This document shows positions 43,764-56,133 of a stretch of 64,000 nucleotides of DNA, one piece after another (the stretch's first letter is position 1; each line of letters starts with the position of its first letter). Origin of the DNA: Nemophila menziesii. Its lineage: Eukaryota > Streptophyta > Magnoliopsida > Boraginales > Hydrophyllaceae. The position numbers and the translations under genes are program-made. The stretch spans positions 17,785,730 through 17,849,729 of the forward strand of contig JARWIR010000001.1 in the NCBI GenBank assembly GCA_029959085.1, written 5' to 3'. The notes under the pieces were generated by a model. That model was not told the DNA's origin. It made no database searches and saw only the letters and a list, made by a program, of their open reading frames with translations.

Positions 43764-45258
43764 CAATACGTGTTATCTTTCATTCTTATATAAAAGATGA
43801 GTCATTAAGTTATACTAGATCTATTTTGTCTTGTAAGAAAATTTCTCTTTTTTCTCTTTCATTAACTAATTAGATTCATTATTCGATATTTCTTTTGTAA
43901 ATACAAGTATTATGTATGATCTATCGTTTTGTTGTTTTTAGTTTTTTTTTGGACAATATGTTGTGTTTAGTTCTAATATTTAATTTCATACTAAACAAAT
44001 ATAATAAATAGTCAATAATATATATTTTTTATATATTTTCAATGATCATGATATTATTATCATTTTAGAATTCTAATTCTCTTTATACCATAATAATAAG
44101 TACGTTAAATTTGCAATATTTAAATAAGATTATTCTATTTTTAGACCTACATACTATTCTATCTTTTAAAAATAGGTCTAGTAATATCTTAATTTTTTAT
44201 GTCGGTTTGATATACCATCTTAATCTTAAAATTAGGCAACTGATTTATCCACTACCTAAAATGCCCCTTTAAATACTAGAATAAATCATCAATAACTTAA
44301 TTAACTTCATAACTAACTTTTGAATTAACACACTATTCAAAAAATTTCTCTCAAACATTCACACTACTACTTTTTAAAATATTTACTTGATGAATTTTGA
44401 AACTAATACATTAACATAAGCTAATAATCTAACCGTCTCAAGGAATTCAATCTCATTTGAAGATATGAAAATATGTAACAGGTAATTCTTTATTTAAAAA
44501 GTGTGAATTTCTTGTTTTATTGTGTTTCAACAAGATCTTTTATATTTAAAAATTCCATGATTTGAAAAAGGAATTCATTATTTAGAACTATCTCAAATAG
44601 GGAATTCCTTGTTTGAAATTGTTTCAAAAAGAGTATTCCCTCTTAAAAACTGTTTCAAAAAGGGAATTTCCTACTTCTATGAAACTACTCGTGTGAGATT
44701 GTTCCAAATAGGGAATTCATTGTATTAAGAGTTGTTTGCTGAAGATCGCCGGCCGTGGTGGCTGGAGGTGTTGGCCAAAAAATAAAACTTGTCAGAATGA
44801 GTGGTGGTGGAAACGACAAAGGTGGTTAGAGGTGTTGCTTTCTAGAAAAAATAGTGATGGTGGTGGTTGTGGTCGAAGGTGTTGTTGGCCAGATTTCTAA
44901 ATTAAAAGGTTGGTGGTGGTGGTGGTGGAGGTGATAACGATGACAGTAGATAATATTAGGTTATATATTAGAGTTAGAATATGTTGTAACAATTGATACG
45001 TGCATTTTTGTTACGATATATTTATAAGAACTAATTTCTTTTATTTTTATTTTTGGGTAAACAAATAGGTTTGTTGTAATGATTGTTTCTTTTGATTAAG
45101 TAATTCTCTTCTTCTTGTTTTGATTTTCTCATCATAAATTAAAAATTTATTTAGTTATTTTAATTATAATTTTTTTCTCAGTTTTAAGTTCAAAGTGTCA
45201 AACATATTCTGCTCAGTTTTAATCATTGTATTGATTAATAAAGATAAGTTTCCCCTAA
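43764..45258. other. AT-rich spacer with GGGAATTCC-type repeats
   Basis: There is no gene. At about 44,475-44,735 a degenerate 40-50-bp unit repeats five to six times, centred on AGGGAATTCC and GTTTCAAA. A GC-richer GTGGTGG stretch follows at 44,745-44,950. It may be another non-autonomous element, but I found no ends. Confidence 0.4.
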
Positions 45259-46338
45259 GAGGTCTTGAAGAGGTTTACTATAGACTCAAAGACCACGATC
45301 CTCGAGGTCAAATTGAATGAATATTAAATTTTAATTAAAGTATAATATTTTCCTACCCTTATATATATAATACCTTAAAAACCCTACTTCCGCACTAACC
45401 ATGCCCATCTAAAAATTCTCGCAACCTTCCCCTCCGAAAAAATTTCACCACGACGGTGGTTTCGACAACAACAACGACAAAGAACATTGGCATTTTATGG
45501 TCGCAACTTGGAGGTTTCATGAACAGGCAAAGCTAGGTTTATGCCACAATGCAACAGAGTTGGAGATCGTGGTAGTGGTGAGCAACAAAGTTTGTGATTT
45601 TTTAGAGTTAGGCCATGGTTTCAATCCAAGCTCGTGGTTGTGGTGGAGATCGTGGTTTGGTTTCCGGTGGAGCTCATAGTCTCAGAGTGGTCAAGTTTCA
45701 TGTTTCTATGGTGGCCATAGCGGTTCAAAAAAAAATCTAAATCTGCTTTGCGATGATGTTGACATCAGCGTTAGCGTCTCAATGTTGCGTTGATGACGCT
45801 AGCGATGCCAGTAATATATTTGTCTCCCTTTGTTCAATTATTTTTAATATAATTTTTTTTATTTACCATGTAATTCAATTGTAACATTATTTTTGAATAT
45901 GAAAAGATATGTTATTCATTTCTTGTTGAATTAGTGCAATTATTTTTCTTTAAATATGTGTTATATTTAAATTTTGTTAATGTTAGAACAAAATACTCAA
46001 TAAAAAAAAACACGTTCAGTAATTTTTCGAACATACTCAATAAGTTATGAGTATACTCAGAGACTTTTGAAGTATCTTAAGAGACTTTCTAAGCAGACTC
46101 AAAAAATTATTAGTATACTCGATGACTTTCGAGACAACTAAAAGATTTTTATAGCAGACTGAGAGTATTTTTAGCCGACTCAAAGACTTGTTGAACTAAC
46201 TCAGAGATTTGTTGAGTTGACTTATAGACTTGCTAGTACTTTAGTATTTTGCCATATGTAAGTTTGTTTGTAACTCCTAACAAGAACATATTTTCCTTTC
46301 CCTCCTTATGTGTAGTAAAATCAGTCTCCAACACCCCT
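45259..46338 (-). mobile_element. Family D non-autonomous element, copy 4 (inverted)
   Basis: The left end GAGGTCTTGAAGAGG matches the inverted right ends of copies 1 and 2. The right end GTCTCCAACACCCC and the TACTTTAGTATTTTGCC block match their inverted left ends. The repeat array ATACTCAATAAGTTATGAGT with ACTCAGAGACTTTT units lies at 46,015-46,235. No protein is recognised in the middle. Confidence 0.45.
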
Positions 46339-47400
46339 TGGTTGAAAATCCAATAATAAAAATAAAGTTTTTGCTCAATGTCAAGTTCGAATTGTTTAAT
46401 AACTATAGTGTTAATAACAATTGTTCGATATTGTATTTGAATTGCTCAGTGTATGTTGTTAAGTGTCAATGATTACATTGATTAGTGTATAGAATTTTAT
46501 CCCTCAATATTAGACGAAGTTACTTTGTGTTCTATGTACGAACATGCTCGACATTTTTTTTAGGCGGAGGGTTAGACGATTTGCTCAATATCGACTCTGA
46601 CATATTATTCAGTGTACAAACTGATTGTATTTAATATTATCGTTAATTGTGTTCAGTATCACCATTGAGCGTGTTTAGTGTCCGTTCTTAACTCCGATCA
46701 TCTTCAATTAATAGTTTATAGATTACATTGTGAAAAATATTGTCTTTATTAAAAAGTATTTTGAATCTTTCGGACACTTGTACTTCTAACAAGATTTTCA
46801 AAAAAATAGAAAAAAACAAGATTTTCGACCTCTAGATTATTTTTTTGGCTAATGTGCAAGAAAAAGAAAAGATCATTTTTTGGCGAATAAACTTTCATTA
46901 TCTCACGCAAGTTTCCGTAGGTTAAAGTTTTAATACGTTATTTTAGATGAAAAGATTAGAAGAACAAAAAAGAAAAGAGATAGAAGGAAGATGTCCAAGT
47001 TGGCAGTAGCAGACAGAAAACACCCTCCCTCCTAGTCCGTCCAGTCCACGAGAGAGAGGTGTTGTTAGAAAAAACTTTACAACCCATTTTACATATACAA
47101 AAATCCAAATACATAATACATATACCGATATACGAACGATGATGACGATGAGATTGTCATGATAAAATTAAATTTTATTAATAATAGTGTTTGAATTTTT
47201 GTGTTGTGTGGGAGGTCGCTTTCCGTCGGCATTGTCTCTCTCTATATATAACATAAATACATACATATATACACATGTATTGATGTTGTGGAGGAGGAGG
47301 TGGAGGAGGAGCAGGAGGATGAGGAGCTGAATTATCTGTTGTCGTTGATTTCTCCATTTGGAGCTCATATGATTCATTCATTTTATCACCTCCACTCAAC
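46339..47400. other. Upstream region of the receptor-like kinase gene
   Basis: 46,339-46,720 holds loose TTCAGTGT and GCTCAATGT repeats. 46,930-47,400 is gene-like upstream sequence with a CCTCCCTCCTAGTCCGTCC stretch and TATATATAA at about 47,240. Minus-strand frames through 47,168-47,399 are low complexity and not called. Confidence 0.4.
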
Positions 47401-49582
47401 TTAAATTATAATCTATTGTTGATGAACCTCACTCTCTTCTGGATCTTCTCTTCTTTAAATTACTGTTTTTTTCTCCAACAACAACACAGGTTTGCATTTT
47501 CATTGTCTTTCGTTCTTTTTATAAATTAACATTTAATTTAATTCGATTCATCTTAATTCTTGTTAAACCCTCCATTAATGTTTTCTAATATTTTTATTTT
47601 TCATTTTCTCTACTCGTATGTTGCTAAATTAGCTATGTTATGAATCTAATTGACTGAATAAAAATTATCCTGTTTCAGGTGGTTCCATGTCCAATTATTG
47701 TACCTCTTCTCAACAAAACTCTACCTGAAATGTCAAAGACTCTTGCAGCTATTATAGGGGGTGTTGCAGGAGGCATGGCATTGCTTGCACTAGCTATCCT
47801 TCTTATCTGGATTTTTCTTTTTCATAATAGAAAGACTCTCTCAAGAACTTCTGAAACAGGCTCTTCTGATCCTTCTATGCAACGTATATATATCTATCTA
47901 ACTAACTTATATAACTTAACTTGAAAGTTGAAACGGCTTATCACTTATCAGTTTCTGTTTTAAATCTTGCAGTTGGAAGAAGTGGTGGTGGGGTTGATTT
48001 GAGCTTGCGAGATACAAGGCGCTTTCAGATGGAAGAACTCTCTATAGCAACAAATAATTTTACTGATAAAAGCTTGATAGGACAAGGAAAGTTCGGAGAG
48101 GTGTACAAGGGGTTGCTTCATGAAGGAATGTTAGTTGCAATTAAGAGGCGCCCTGGTGTTGCAACTCAGGAATTTGTTGATGAGGTAACAAACAATTTTC
48201 TAATAAAAGAATTGCATATGATATGATGATGTAAGATGCTTTTTAATTCAACTTTATTGTTTACATTTGTATCAGGTCAGATATCTTTCATCTATCCAGC
48301 ATCGGAATATTGTCACCCTTATAGGTTATTGTCAGGAAAATAATCAACAGATTCTTGTTTACGAGTACATACCAAATGGAAGTGTATCAATTCACTTATA
48401 CGGTAAATATATTTATATATCTGCACAATACTTGATATTCATGTCATATTTTGGGCCCACCACGTGGCATAAGTGTGTTTTGACGTCTTGGAGTCATTTA
48501 AGTCAGCAATAAAGGATACACGACAATAATATTTATCGCTTATTCTAAAGCATTAAATTTGTCGTGCTTCAGAATCTTGATGCATAAATCTCTATTAGTC
48601 CTTGGCCTTTGATTTTGCAATAATATATTCATTGTAATGATTAGATTTATCTCTATAGGTGCTGGTCAAGTTACGCAAGAGAAGCTCGAATTCAAGCATA
48701 GGCTTTCTATAGCATTAGGGGCAGCTAAAGGTGATTTTCTGCACAATCAGTGAGCAATTTTTTGTTTTCCTGGAATTAGTGAAAATACCCAAAAAACACA
48801 CAAATTCTTTTTTAAGCTTTCTCTAATTTACACAGGCTTGGCTCACCTCCACACCCTAAGTCCTCGTCTCATACACAAGGATTTTAAAACAGCAAATGTT
48901 CTCGTGGATGAAAATTTCATAGCTAAAGTTGCAGATGCTGGTTTACGAAATTTTCTAGCAAAGTTTGATATTGCAAGCTCATCTTCTCAAATGGAAGCTG
49001 ATCAAGTATTCCTAGCTTCAGAGTAATTCTCTATTTAACTTCATACCATTTGACAAACGTTGATGATATCTGATATTTTTTGTTAATATAGGGTGCGAGA
49101 GTTTGGACGGTTTTCTGAAAAAAGTGACGTTTATAGTTTTGGAGTGTTCCTTTTGGAGTTAGTAAGCGGTAAAGAAGCTGTTAATTTGCTATCTTCGGAT
49201 CTGAATCTAAACCTAGTTGAATGGGTAATGAGTAAATGACCGAATAAATATAAATACTCTTTAGTAACAAGTTATTACTTAAAAAAGACTCACGGAATTG
49301 AATTTTATGAGTTTGCAGGTGCAAAATTATCAGGAGTCTGGTAATATATCTGAGATAATTGATCAAAGGTTGGGTCATAGTTTCACAAAGGAAGGAATGG
49401 AAGAGTATTTACATATAATAGTGGGGTGTGTGGACCCATCAAGTGAGAGAAGATCTGCTATGAGCTATGTGGTTATGGAACTTGATCGTATACTCGAGAA
49501 AGAAATGAGTTTGACAACAATGATGGGGGAAGGAACCCCAGTTGTTACTCTTGGAAGCCAGCTTTTTAGGTCTTCAAAATAA
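47400..49582 (+). CDS. Receptor-like Ser/Thr protein kinase, 382 aa, seven coding exons
   Basis: Coding exons: 47,730-47,883, 47,973-48,184, 48,276-48,402, 48,659-48,730, 48,836-49,022, 49,092-49,224, 49,319-49,582. All introns are GT-AG and the frame is kept throughout. A leader intron seems to run 47,490-47,678. Start chosen: MSKTLAAIIGG at 47,730. One membrane helix lies at about residues 6-30, with almost no extracellular part, then a short linker and the kinase. The glycine loop is GQGKFGEV. VAIK has Lys109. The alpha-C Glu is in EFVDEV. HRD reads HKD with Asp204, followed by FKTAN. DFG reads DAG (Asp222). APE reads ASE. ATP-binding and catalytic residues are kept, so activity is possible, but the Phe of DFG is lost. 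It is a plasma-membrane RLK/Pelle-type kinase with unknown ligand and substrate. It converges with the DUF3754 gene 726 bp away. Confidence 0.85.
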
Positions 49583-50308
49583 TAACATCATGAGTGTATG
49601 TGTGTACCTTTTGTTATATACATTTTTTGCTCGTATTCAGACATACAAATTCAGCTATTTATTAATTGTATAAAGAAAAGCTGTATTTATTATTTCTTCA
49701 TTTTTTTGCTCCGTGATATTTTGTATGAAAAACTCTTAGTTTGTAAACAGTTTATTCATTTATACATTTTTTAAAGAGTGAATATGGTATTCGTTTTCCC
49801 TTCATCATAGAGATACTTATGAGTTATGACACTTTTGAATGATATGTTTGAGTTGTTTAAAACCTTGTTTGCCATTAGATCGAGAGATCTAAAAAACCAG
49901 AAAAAAATTATTCTCATTATTTTTTGATGTTTAGCACCGAAAGTCGTAAGAGAAAGAGATTTAATCCAATACTATAATCCCATTTTAAGAGAACGGGATG
50001 AGTAACTTGAGAATAAGGAGGAAATAAAATGATTAGTTAGGGATTATAAATCTCATTTTAATCCAATACTATAATCCCATTTTAATCCAATACTTTAATC
50101 AGAATTTGATAAAATAAAATTGTTAGCATAGTTGACTTTGAAAGTCATTATACCCAACATGGCCACATAGATAAATACACACACTAATCATATCATATGA
50201 TTACAAAAGAAGATAAGGCAGGCAAGCTCCTCACAACATTACATCAAAACTAAAGAAATTTAAAAAATTAAGAAAGAAAAAGAATTACAAATGTTGAACG
50301 CGAAATCG
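49583..50308. other. Convergent intergenic region
   Basis: This is the 3' flank of both the kinase (plus) and the DUF3754 gene (minus). AT-rich, with a duplicated TTTTAATCCAATACT segment near 50,050-50,095. No other gene is seen. Confidence 0.5.
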
Positions 50309-53300
50309 TCAAGAACCTTGTTTTGCTTTGAGAACGAGTTCTTCTGTAGTGGTGCCAATAATCTCATTTGCTCGCTTGAGACCTACGCAGAAATACCTTC
50401 CAATTGAATCCTAAAACATAATGATCAGAATTAAAAAATTAGAATCATGGAAAATGTAAAAATAAAGCATAGTAAGTAATCTCACCCGAGAGACAATGCC
50501 TAACTTCTCTAATTTATGGACTGCATCGTCCACATCAAAATTGATGCTTTCACCAAACTCTTCCTTGATTAGTTCCTCACATCGAAGGTCAAGATCCTAT
50601 TCCATCATTAAGAGAAAATATTAATCACTTTACAGAATACATGTTAGTAAATTTAATAAATACCTCCAATGTAGCTTTCCCTTGTTCCATCAATATGAAG
50701 AACGAAATTATCACCTCCTTCACCTGCACATATTAATGAGGTTGGATAAAAAGGATTTCTTTTTGCTCTTCTAAGAAAACTACTCCTCCAAGTGGTTACA
50801 TTTCTTAGAATAAAGAGCCAAAACGTGTATAGAAACACATTATTCAAAACGAAATCTTGATAATACCCATACCCAGGGGCGATAAAACAAAAGGGAGACA
50901 AATAAATAACTTACTTCCTGTTGAATGACATCATCACACAAGTGAAGAAGAGTGCCTTTTCCACTATCCAATTGTTTGTCATACATTGATTGTGTGATTA
51001 AGTTCTGATATGTAGCCATGTTTTGTTGAAACCTGCAGCATATAGTCCATAAATTACTAACCAGAAAAATGAATAATGTATTTAAATAAATTATGATGAA
51101 GTATGAAAAAAACACTCAACGTGAAGTATGTTTTGGCACAATAACCAATGATCGTGGACATAATAGCAAAAATAACCCAAAGATCTGCTTTAGGCATCTC
51201 AACAGAACCTACAACAGCCACCTGTAAGAATTACATGTGTCAGTATTACCTCTACAGTAACTTTAAACATTTAGTAAAGATCAACTTACCAGTCCAACAA
51301 TAGCAGATATGAAGAATTTGACCCAATCCATAGGTGTTAAACTTGGATTTTTCTTCTCAGGCTAGTAACAAAAAAACAAATTATTAAATAAATGCAAAAG
51401 GTAGAGTATTATTATTATTATTATGTATCACTCACAAGCACAATCTCCATATCTGCCATAGGGATGTTTCTGAAGTGCTTCACATAGACTCCTCGATCAG
51501 GTTTAATTCCAGTACTTGCTCTCCTACAGAATCGTTAGTTTTAGCAAGAATGAGAGGAAATAAGCTCTCTAATCATCATGACAAAAATAAACCCATTAAA
51601 TGTTTATTCTATGCTAATTATTTGAACCAGTACCTGTATACAACTATTATCCTATCAAAAGTAGGCTCCTGAATTGTGGTTTTACCCAGCAGATTGCGTA
51701 AACTGTTCAAGCAAAAAGAGAACGTAAGTGAATTTATAAATTATTAGTAGCCATCAAAAAATGCATATTAGGCAAATTGTGTTCTGAAATTGACTAATTT
51801 CTATGTACAAGGGGAGAAAACTAAATGTTTAGTGCGAATATAGCTACTTAATTGTCAATACAAGAAATGAAACATAATAGTTGCATTTAACATCTATACA
51901 TGGCGAATTCTGATGCTACTACCAGAACTTCTATTGTGACATAACAGAGATATTTCGTCTTTTGATCCAGAAATTGAAGACTAATTATTTTTTTATTTTT
52001 TGGTTCTGTATTATCCTCAAACACATAAACCCATAAATGAATCATGTATGGCTATGAATCTAGATCCATTTTCTTACAGTCCAACTAAAGGAGAAAGGAA
52101 ATGCCTAAGGATATATCATAACAAGTAAGCAACTAACTTAAGATTAACTATCAGCATTGCCATTTATATTGCAACTCAAAACCTCAGTTCCATATTTTCG
52201 AGACGGACACGCTCAACATAAAATTTGTCCTGCTCTGATGATGACTCAATGTAGGTATCACCATCACCATCTTCTATTGGAATCTTCTTACGCCGTGCAC
52301 TTGGTTTCTTTGCAAAGAGCTTTTGTAACCTGTGAGTGTACTAAAACTAGTAAGAAGCCAATCTGAATAATACATAGATTCATTTTATAAATTGTTAAAA
52401 AATGACCTGGTTTTTCGCATAATCCATCCCCAAAGGCGTCCAATCAACATATCAACTTTTTCCATGACGAACAAATCAGTTGTCTTATCAATTCCAATTC
52501 CGCGTCGAAAGATTACATACTAAAACATATAATTTATGAGTTTAGTAGTTTTAATAAATATGGAGCAAGCTTGTAAAATGCTAAAGATGGAACCATTACC
52601 TTATCTGCAAACTCTGGAAGGTCTTCAGTGGGATGCTCAGTGAAGTACCTCTTCAAAAGCTTCTTATCAAGCTACATTTATGGGAATAATTAAGATGAAT
52701 TGGAGTCATGTGATTGGTGGAAATAAACACAAATTACAGACCTTAGATTCATCAACAGTGATAGGTAGATTTAAAAGATATTGGCCATTATGCGCAATTT
52801 CAATCTCATCGTCTGAAACAATTTTGAAATTGCTCTTCTCCATTACCTGGAGGAGAGAGTAGAAATGAATATTTGGAATTAAAGAGTGTAGGATTAGAGA
52901 AAAAACACTTGGGTAATAACATACCTTGAATAAATAAGTCAAAAAGTTTTGTTCAAGAGTATCCACTTCTGTATTAGAAAAATTCTGCTGCTCCAATTTC
53001 TTAATGCCATGGACAGGATCAAAAAGGGAATACAATTGCTGAAATTAAGTAACGCAAATATTAATTTGTAGAAATAGAATAGATATATAAGCAGCGAGTA
53101 ATGATATATATATGTAAATACCATGAGATCCTCAAACTGCAGAATATACCAAGCACGCATTGTGTATTCTACTCGCTTGCAAAGCTTCAAAAATTCACCC
53201 CTGTCGGAAGATTGTTCTGCAATAGGTCGGTTAGGGAATTAAAAAAATCAGTTGTGAAATTACATTTAAACTAAGTTGAAAACAAAATTCAGAATAGGAA

Positions 53301-53413
53301 TAAGAAACAGAATTAGTACCAATGAGGTTGGCTAAAGTCATGATGAGCTTAGGTTTGATAATTGGTATAACTGATTCTCGCTCCAATCGCATCACCTCCT
53401 TCTTCTTCTCCAT
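50309..53413 (-). CDS. DUF3754 transmembrane protein, 486 aa, 15 exons
   Basis: Exons from the start: 53,413-53,320, 53,216-53,122, 53,038-52,925, 52,846-52,742, 52,671-52,600, 52,519-52,407, 52,329-52,183, 51,702-51,634, 51,523-51,436, 51,361-51,290, 51,221-51,121, 51,032-50,915, 50,723-50,664, 50,596-50,486, 50,410-50,309. All junctions are GT-AG and the sum is 1,461 nt with no stop. The protein begins [18 protein letters not shown]. It carries the plant DUF3754 signature stretches ([40 protein letters not shown]) and two membrane helices at about residues 312-329 and 335-352, around VEMPKADLW. The C-terminal part ([20 protein letters not shown], then an acidic helical end) is conserved in the family. 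The biochemical role is unknown, with a likely organelle or endomembrane location. It appears fully intact. Confidence 0.9.
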
Positions 53414-53803
53414 TCTCCGCCGCCGTCAATTATGTCTCCCCTGCTCGCTCCGCTCCAATTATAATAATTATAATTTAATTTGTGCAATTTCTTAAATTAA
53501 AAAATAGAAAATAGAGTTCCAGAAGCAAGAAATGAACGACGATTATAACAGAAATGAACGGGGAAGAAGAATATATAGATATATAGTTGGAGTTTTAGCG
53601 TCGATACCTCTGTCCTTCTTGCTCGTTCCTCAAGTCTTTGTTCTTCTTTTTGTTTGCTTTACCTTTGACAGCAGTGCAGTGATGAAATCGGTCTTTCTTT
53701 TGTTCGTTTATTTGTAGTGCTGGCCCACCACCTTATAACCACCAATCTCTGTTCTACTCAAATTAACGATTTTTTTTTTTTTGACAAGAATCAAATTAAC
53801 GAT
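53414..53803. other. 5' flank of the DUF3754 gene
   Basis: Just before the ATG the minus strand reads GACGGCGGCGGAGA, a typical plant leader. A 61-codon frame on the plus strand (53,532-53,717) has a hydrophobic C-terminal half but no family resemblance and is not called. Confidence 0.4.
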
Positions 53804-53984
53804 TAGATTATCATTCTTTTTTTTCTTTTTTTTTCTTTCGATGTATGGGTGTCTGTGGGCCAGCACCACGACTAATCCCATAGGAAATATACACGGGCTG
53901 AGGGGATTCGAACCCTGTATCTCCTAGTTGAGAGACAGGGTCCTGGCCACTGAGCTAGTCCCAGTGGTTTAGATTATCATTCTT
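53804..53984 (-). mobile_element. tRNA-derived SINE with 15-bp TSD
   Basis: The SINE body is 53,819-53,969 on the minus strand. The head holds pol III promoter boxes: an A box in GACTAGCTCAGTGG and a B box GGTTCGAATCC (about 53,899-53,909). A tRNA-unrelated body follows, and an A/G-rich tail (53,819-53,840). The perfect 15-bp TSD TAGATTATCATTCTT flanks it (53,804-53,818 and 53,970-53,984). It is not a working tRNA gene, because the acceptor stem cannot form and the tail and TSD mark it as retroposed. Confidence 0.85.
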
Positions 53985-54605
53985 TAAATTGACGATTAGA
54001 TTATCATTTTCTTTTTTTGTCGGGATTATCATTCTTTAAATTTGGGTAATAATATTTTTTTTTTTGTCTTTTACCCGTCGTGTTACTCACAGTGATTATT
54101 GTACAGAAATGGTCTAAATAATTTATTTTTTAAAACTTATGCAAAAGATATGATGTTTAATGATTGAGTTAAAAAAAGTAAGTATAATAAATGATCTGTA
54201 CAATAATCGCAAATTTAAAAGTAAATATACGCATAATTTATTAAATTCTTAGCAATGATTACTTTTAAATTTTAAACTTTTAATCATTTTCTAATACTAT
54301 TAAAAGTATAATGTATTTTTAGAAATATAAAATTCAAGAAGGCAAAATATAAAAAAAAAAATCAATAAATGAATATATTTAATTATCAAATTGTAAAATT
54401 AAATTTTTATTTGAATTAACATAGATATCTTATAATCTTTATTTAATAATTGACTTTTATTGGTCCATTTTGAAGATATTATCAAAAACAAACCAACAAA
54501 ACAAATAAAGGATACCGAAAGAGTGTCAATATGGATTAAGGATGGATTATTTAGTTAAAACAGAAAAAGATAATATAATAAAGGAATGAAAAGAAAAATA
54601 TTTAA
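53985..54605. other. AT-rich spacer, nothing recognised
   Basis: The block GATTATCATTCTTTAAATT is repeated at about 54,024-54,042, next to the SINE target. No gene is seen. Confidence 0.4.
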
Positions 54606-54963
54606 TGGTGTTTGGATTGAATAAAAAGAGAAAGGTGGATTATATTAAAGGATTGTACTTGGTGTTTTGATTTGAAAAAAAAAATAGAAGAAATTGATTC
54701 TTTATAACTAAATGACCCATATATCTCTATAAAAATCTTTTGTAAATACATAATAATGTCAATTTTGACATTAAAACACATAAAAGAGTATCTCTCCCAA
54801 ATACCATCGAATCGAAAGGATTGAATATATATGAATATAATGTGTTGTAAGAATACCTTACTAACATTTTCCCTACAATCTATTGTAATCCAAACGAAGG
54901 AATGAATTGTTGGAATCCTTTAATCTAATCACCTCCCTCTCAATCCCTCAATCCAAACAACCC
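54606..54963. mobile_element. MITE-like element with GTTTGGATTGA ends
   Basis: The left arm GGTGTTTGGATTGA...GGTGGATTATATTAAAGG and the right arm, which reads back as GGTTGTTTGGATTGA...GGTGATTAGATTAAAGG, are inverted copies of about 50 bp. The interior is AT-rich and non-coding. No TSD was resolved. Confidence 0.5.
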
Positions 54964-54999
54964 CGTTTTTTGGATTTCTTTTTTGTTAGATGAGTGAAG

Positions 55000-56130
55000 T
55001 TGTGGGTATTACTGATCAACTTGTTTCTCTCTCTAGAATGTTTTCTCCCTTTGCTCTTAGCGTATTGTGCATGTTTCATCACATAGTAAAGGGTTTTCTA
55101 GAGAGATGTTCCAATTCATGATGATTTTTCAACCAAGATCAAAGAATTACAAGGAGATAACTGAGATATGTTATTTGTTTAGTACGACTCTTCTCCTTAA
55201 TAAATCAGCTAATTTGTTCAACTTAATGCTTAATTTTTCAAATATTCTCTATGGCTTTAAGTAACGATTTACTAATTGATGTTTGTAAATGTTCATTTGC
55301 TGAAGAATTATGCTTGACTCTTACGACTCTAATCAGGTCCTTATATATTATCATTTTCAAATTTGTCTCTTCTTGTGATGGCCAACTTCTTTCAGTTTCA
55401 ACAACTTCCTCCATGGTCATCTTTGCTTTCTTGGGTTTCATTAACACAAGACCTCCCTTCCCGAGGTTATCTATTCTTGCTTTAGACTTGATGTTGAGTC
55501 CCCTATAAAACATGGTTAACTAATATTCTTGCGAGGATATGTGGAATGGACACCTCGCTTTCTTCTCATTAAACTTCAACCATGTTTTGCCAACACTTTC
55601 TCCCTCTTATTACATGAAATTCTCAAACTCCAGCATATATTTTAATTGTCTGCTTATCAGATGGAATCAATCGAGGAATCTTTCTTGGATCTTATCCTAG
55701 CTTAGGATTGAATCCATGTGTTAGTAATCATACCAATCGCTTGCACTTTCGGTCAAAAAATATTGGAACATGACATAGTACGTATGTTCCTTTGTGACAC
55801 CTTTGGTGATGTATGCATCACAAATTTGTATGAATTTTTAACATATCAAACCAAATCTTGTTGTGCAGTGCCACAAAATTTCCTATAACTCAAACATTTA
55901 TTCAAAATGCTTGGATTAGGCCTAAATCGAGTTGCTTGAATATCTGGAGTGTAAAATCCCCATAGGTTGCACTCGCAATGAGATGGGAAGTCCTAGACTT
56001 TTTTGACTTGCCATCTGAATAACCTGAAATAGGCAAAACTAAAAATAAAAGAATAAAATATAACAACTAAAATTAAAAGACTAAGTAAAACATTAAACTA
56101 ACAATGTAGTCCACAACGGTGGTGCCAAAA
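55000..56130 (-). pseudogene. Decayed gypsy gag and leader (element G2)
   Basis: On the minus strand a PBS-like leader (TTTTTGGCACCACCGTTG, about 56,110-56,130) leads into a gag relic at about 55,985-55,238. The best-preserved part is 55,513-55,238, with MFYRGLNIKSKARIDNLGKG matching the end of the gag capsid domain. Upstream parts are in several frames with many stops. The element breaks off near 55,000, and no pol is present. Confidence 0.65.
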
Positions 56131-56133
56131 ACT

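Noticed and set aside
47422..47489. ATG at 47,422 as the start of the receptor-like kinase with a signal peptide
   Set aside because: The block is 68 nt long and, joined to the next exon at 47,679, gives the wrong frame and early stops. The Met at 47,730 gives a continuous protein with a membrane anchor.
53880..53970. Possible tRNA gene (A and B boxes on the minus strand)
   Set aside because: The cloverleaf is not complete, and the A-rich tail with perfect 15-bp TSD shows it is a SINE.
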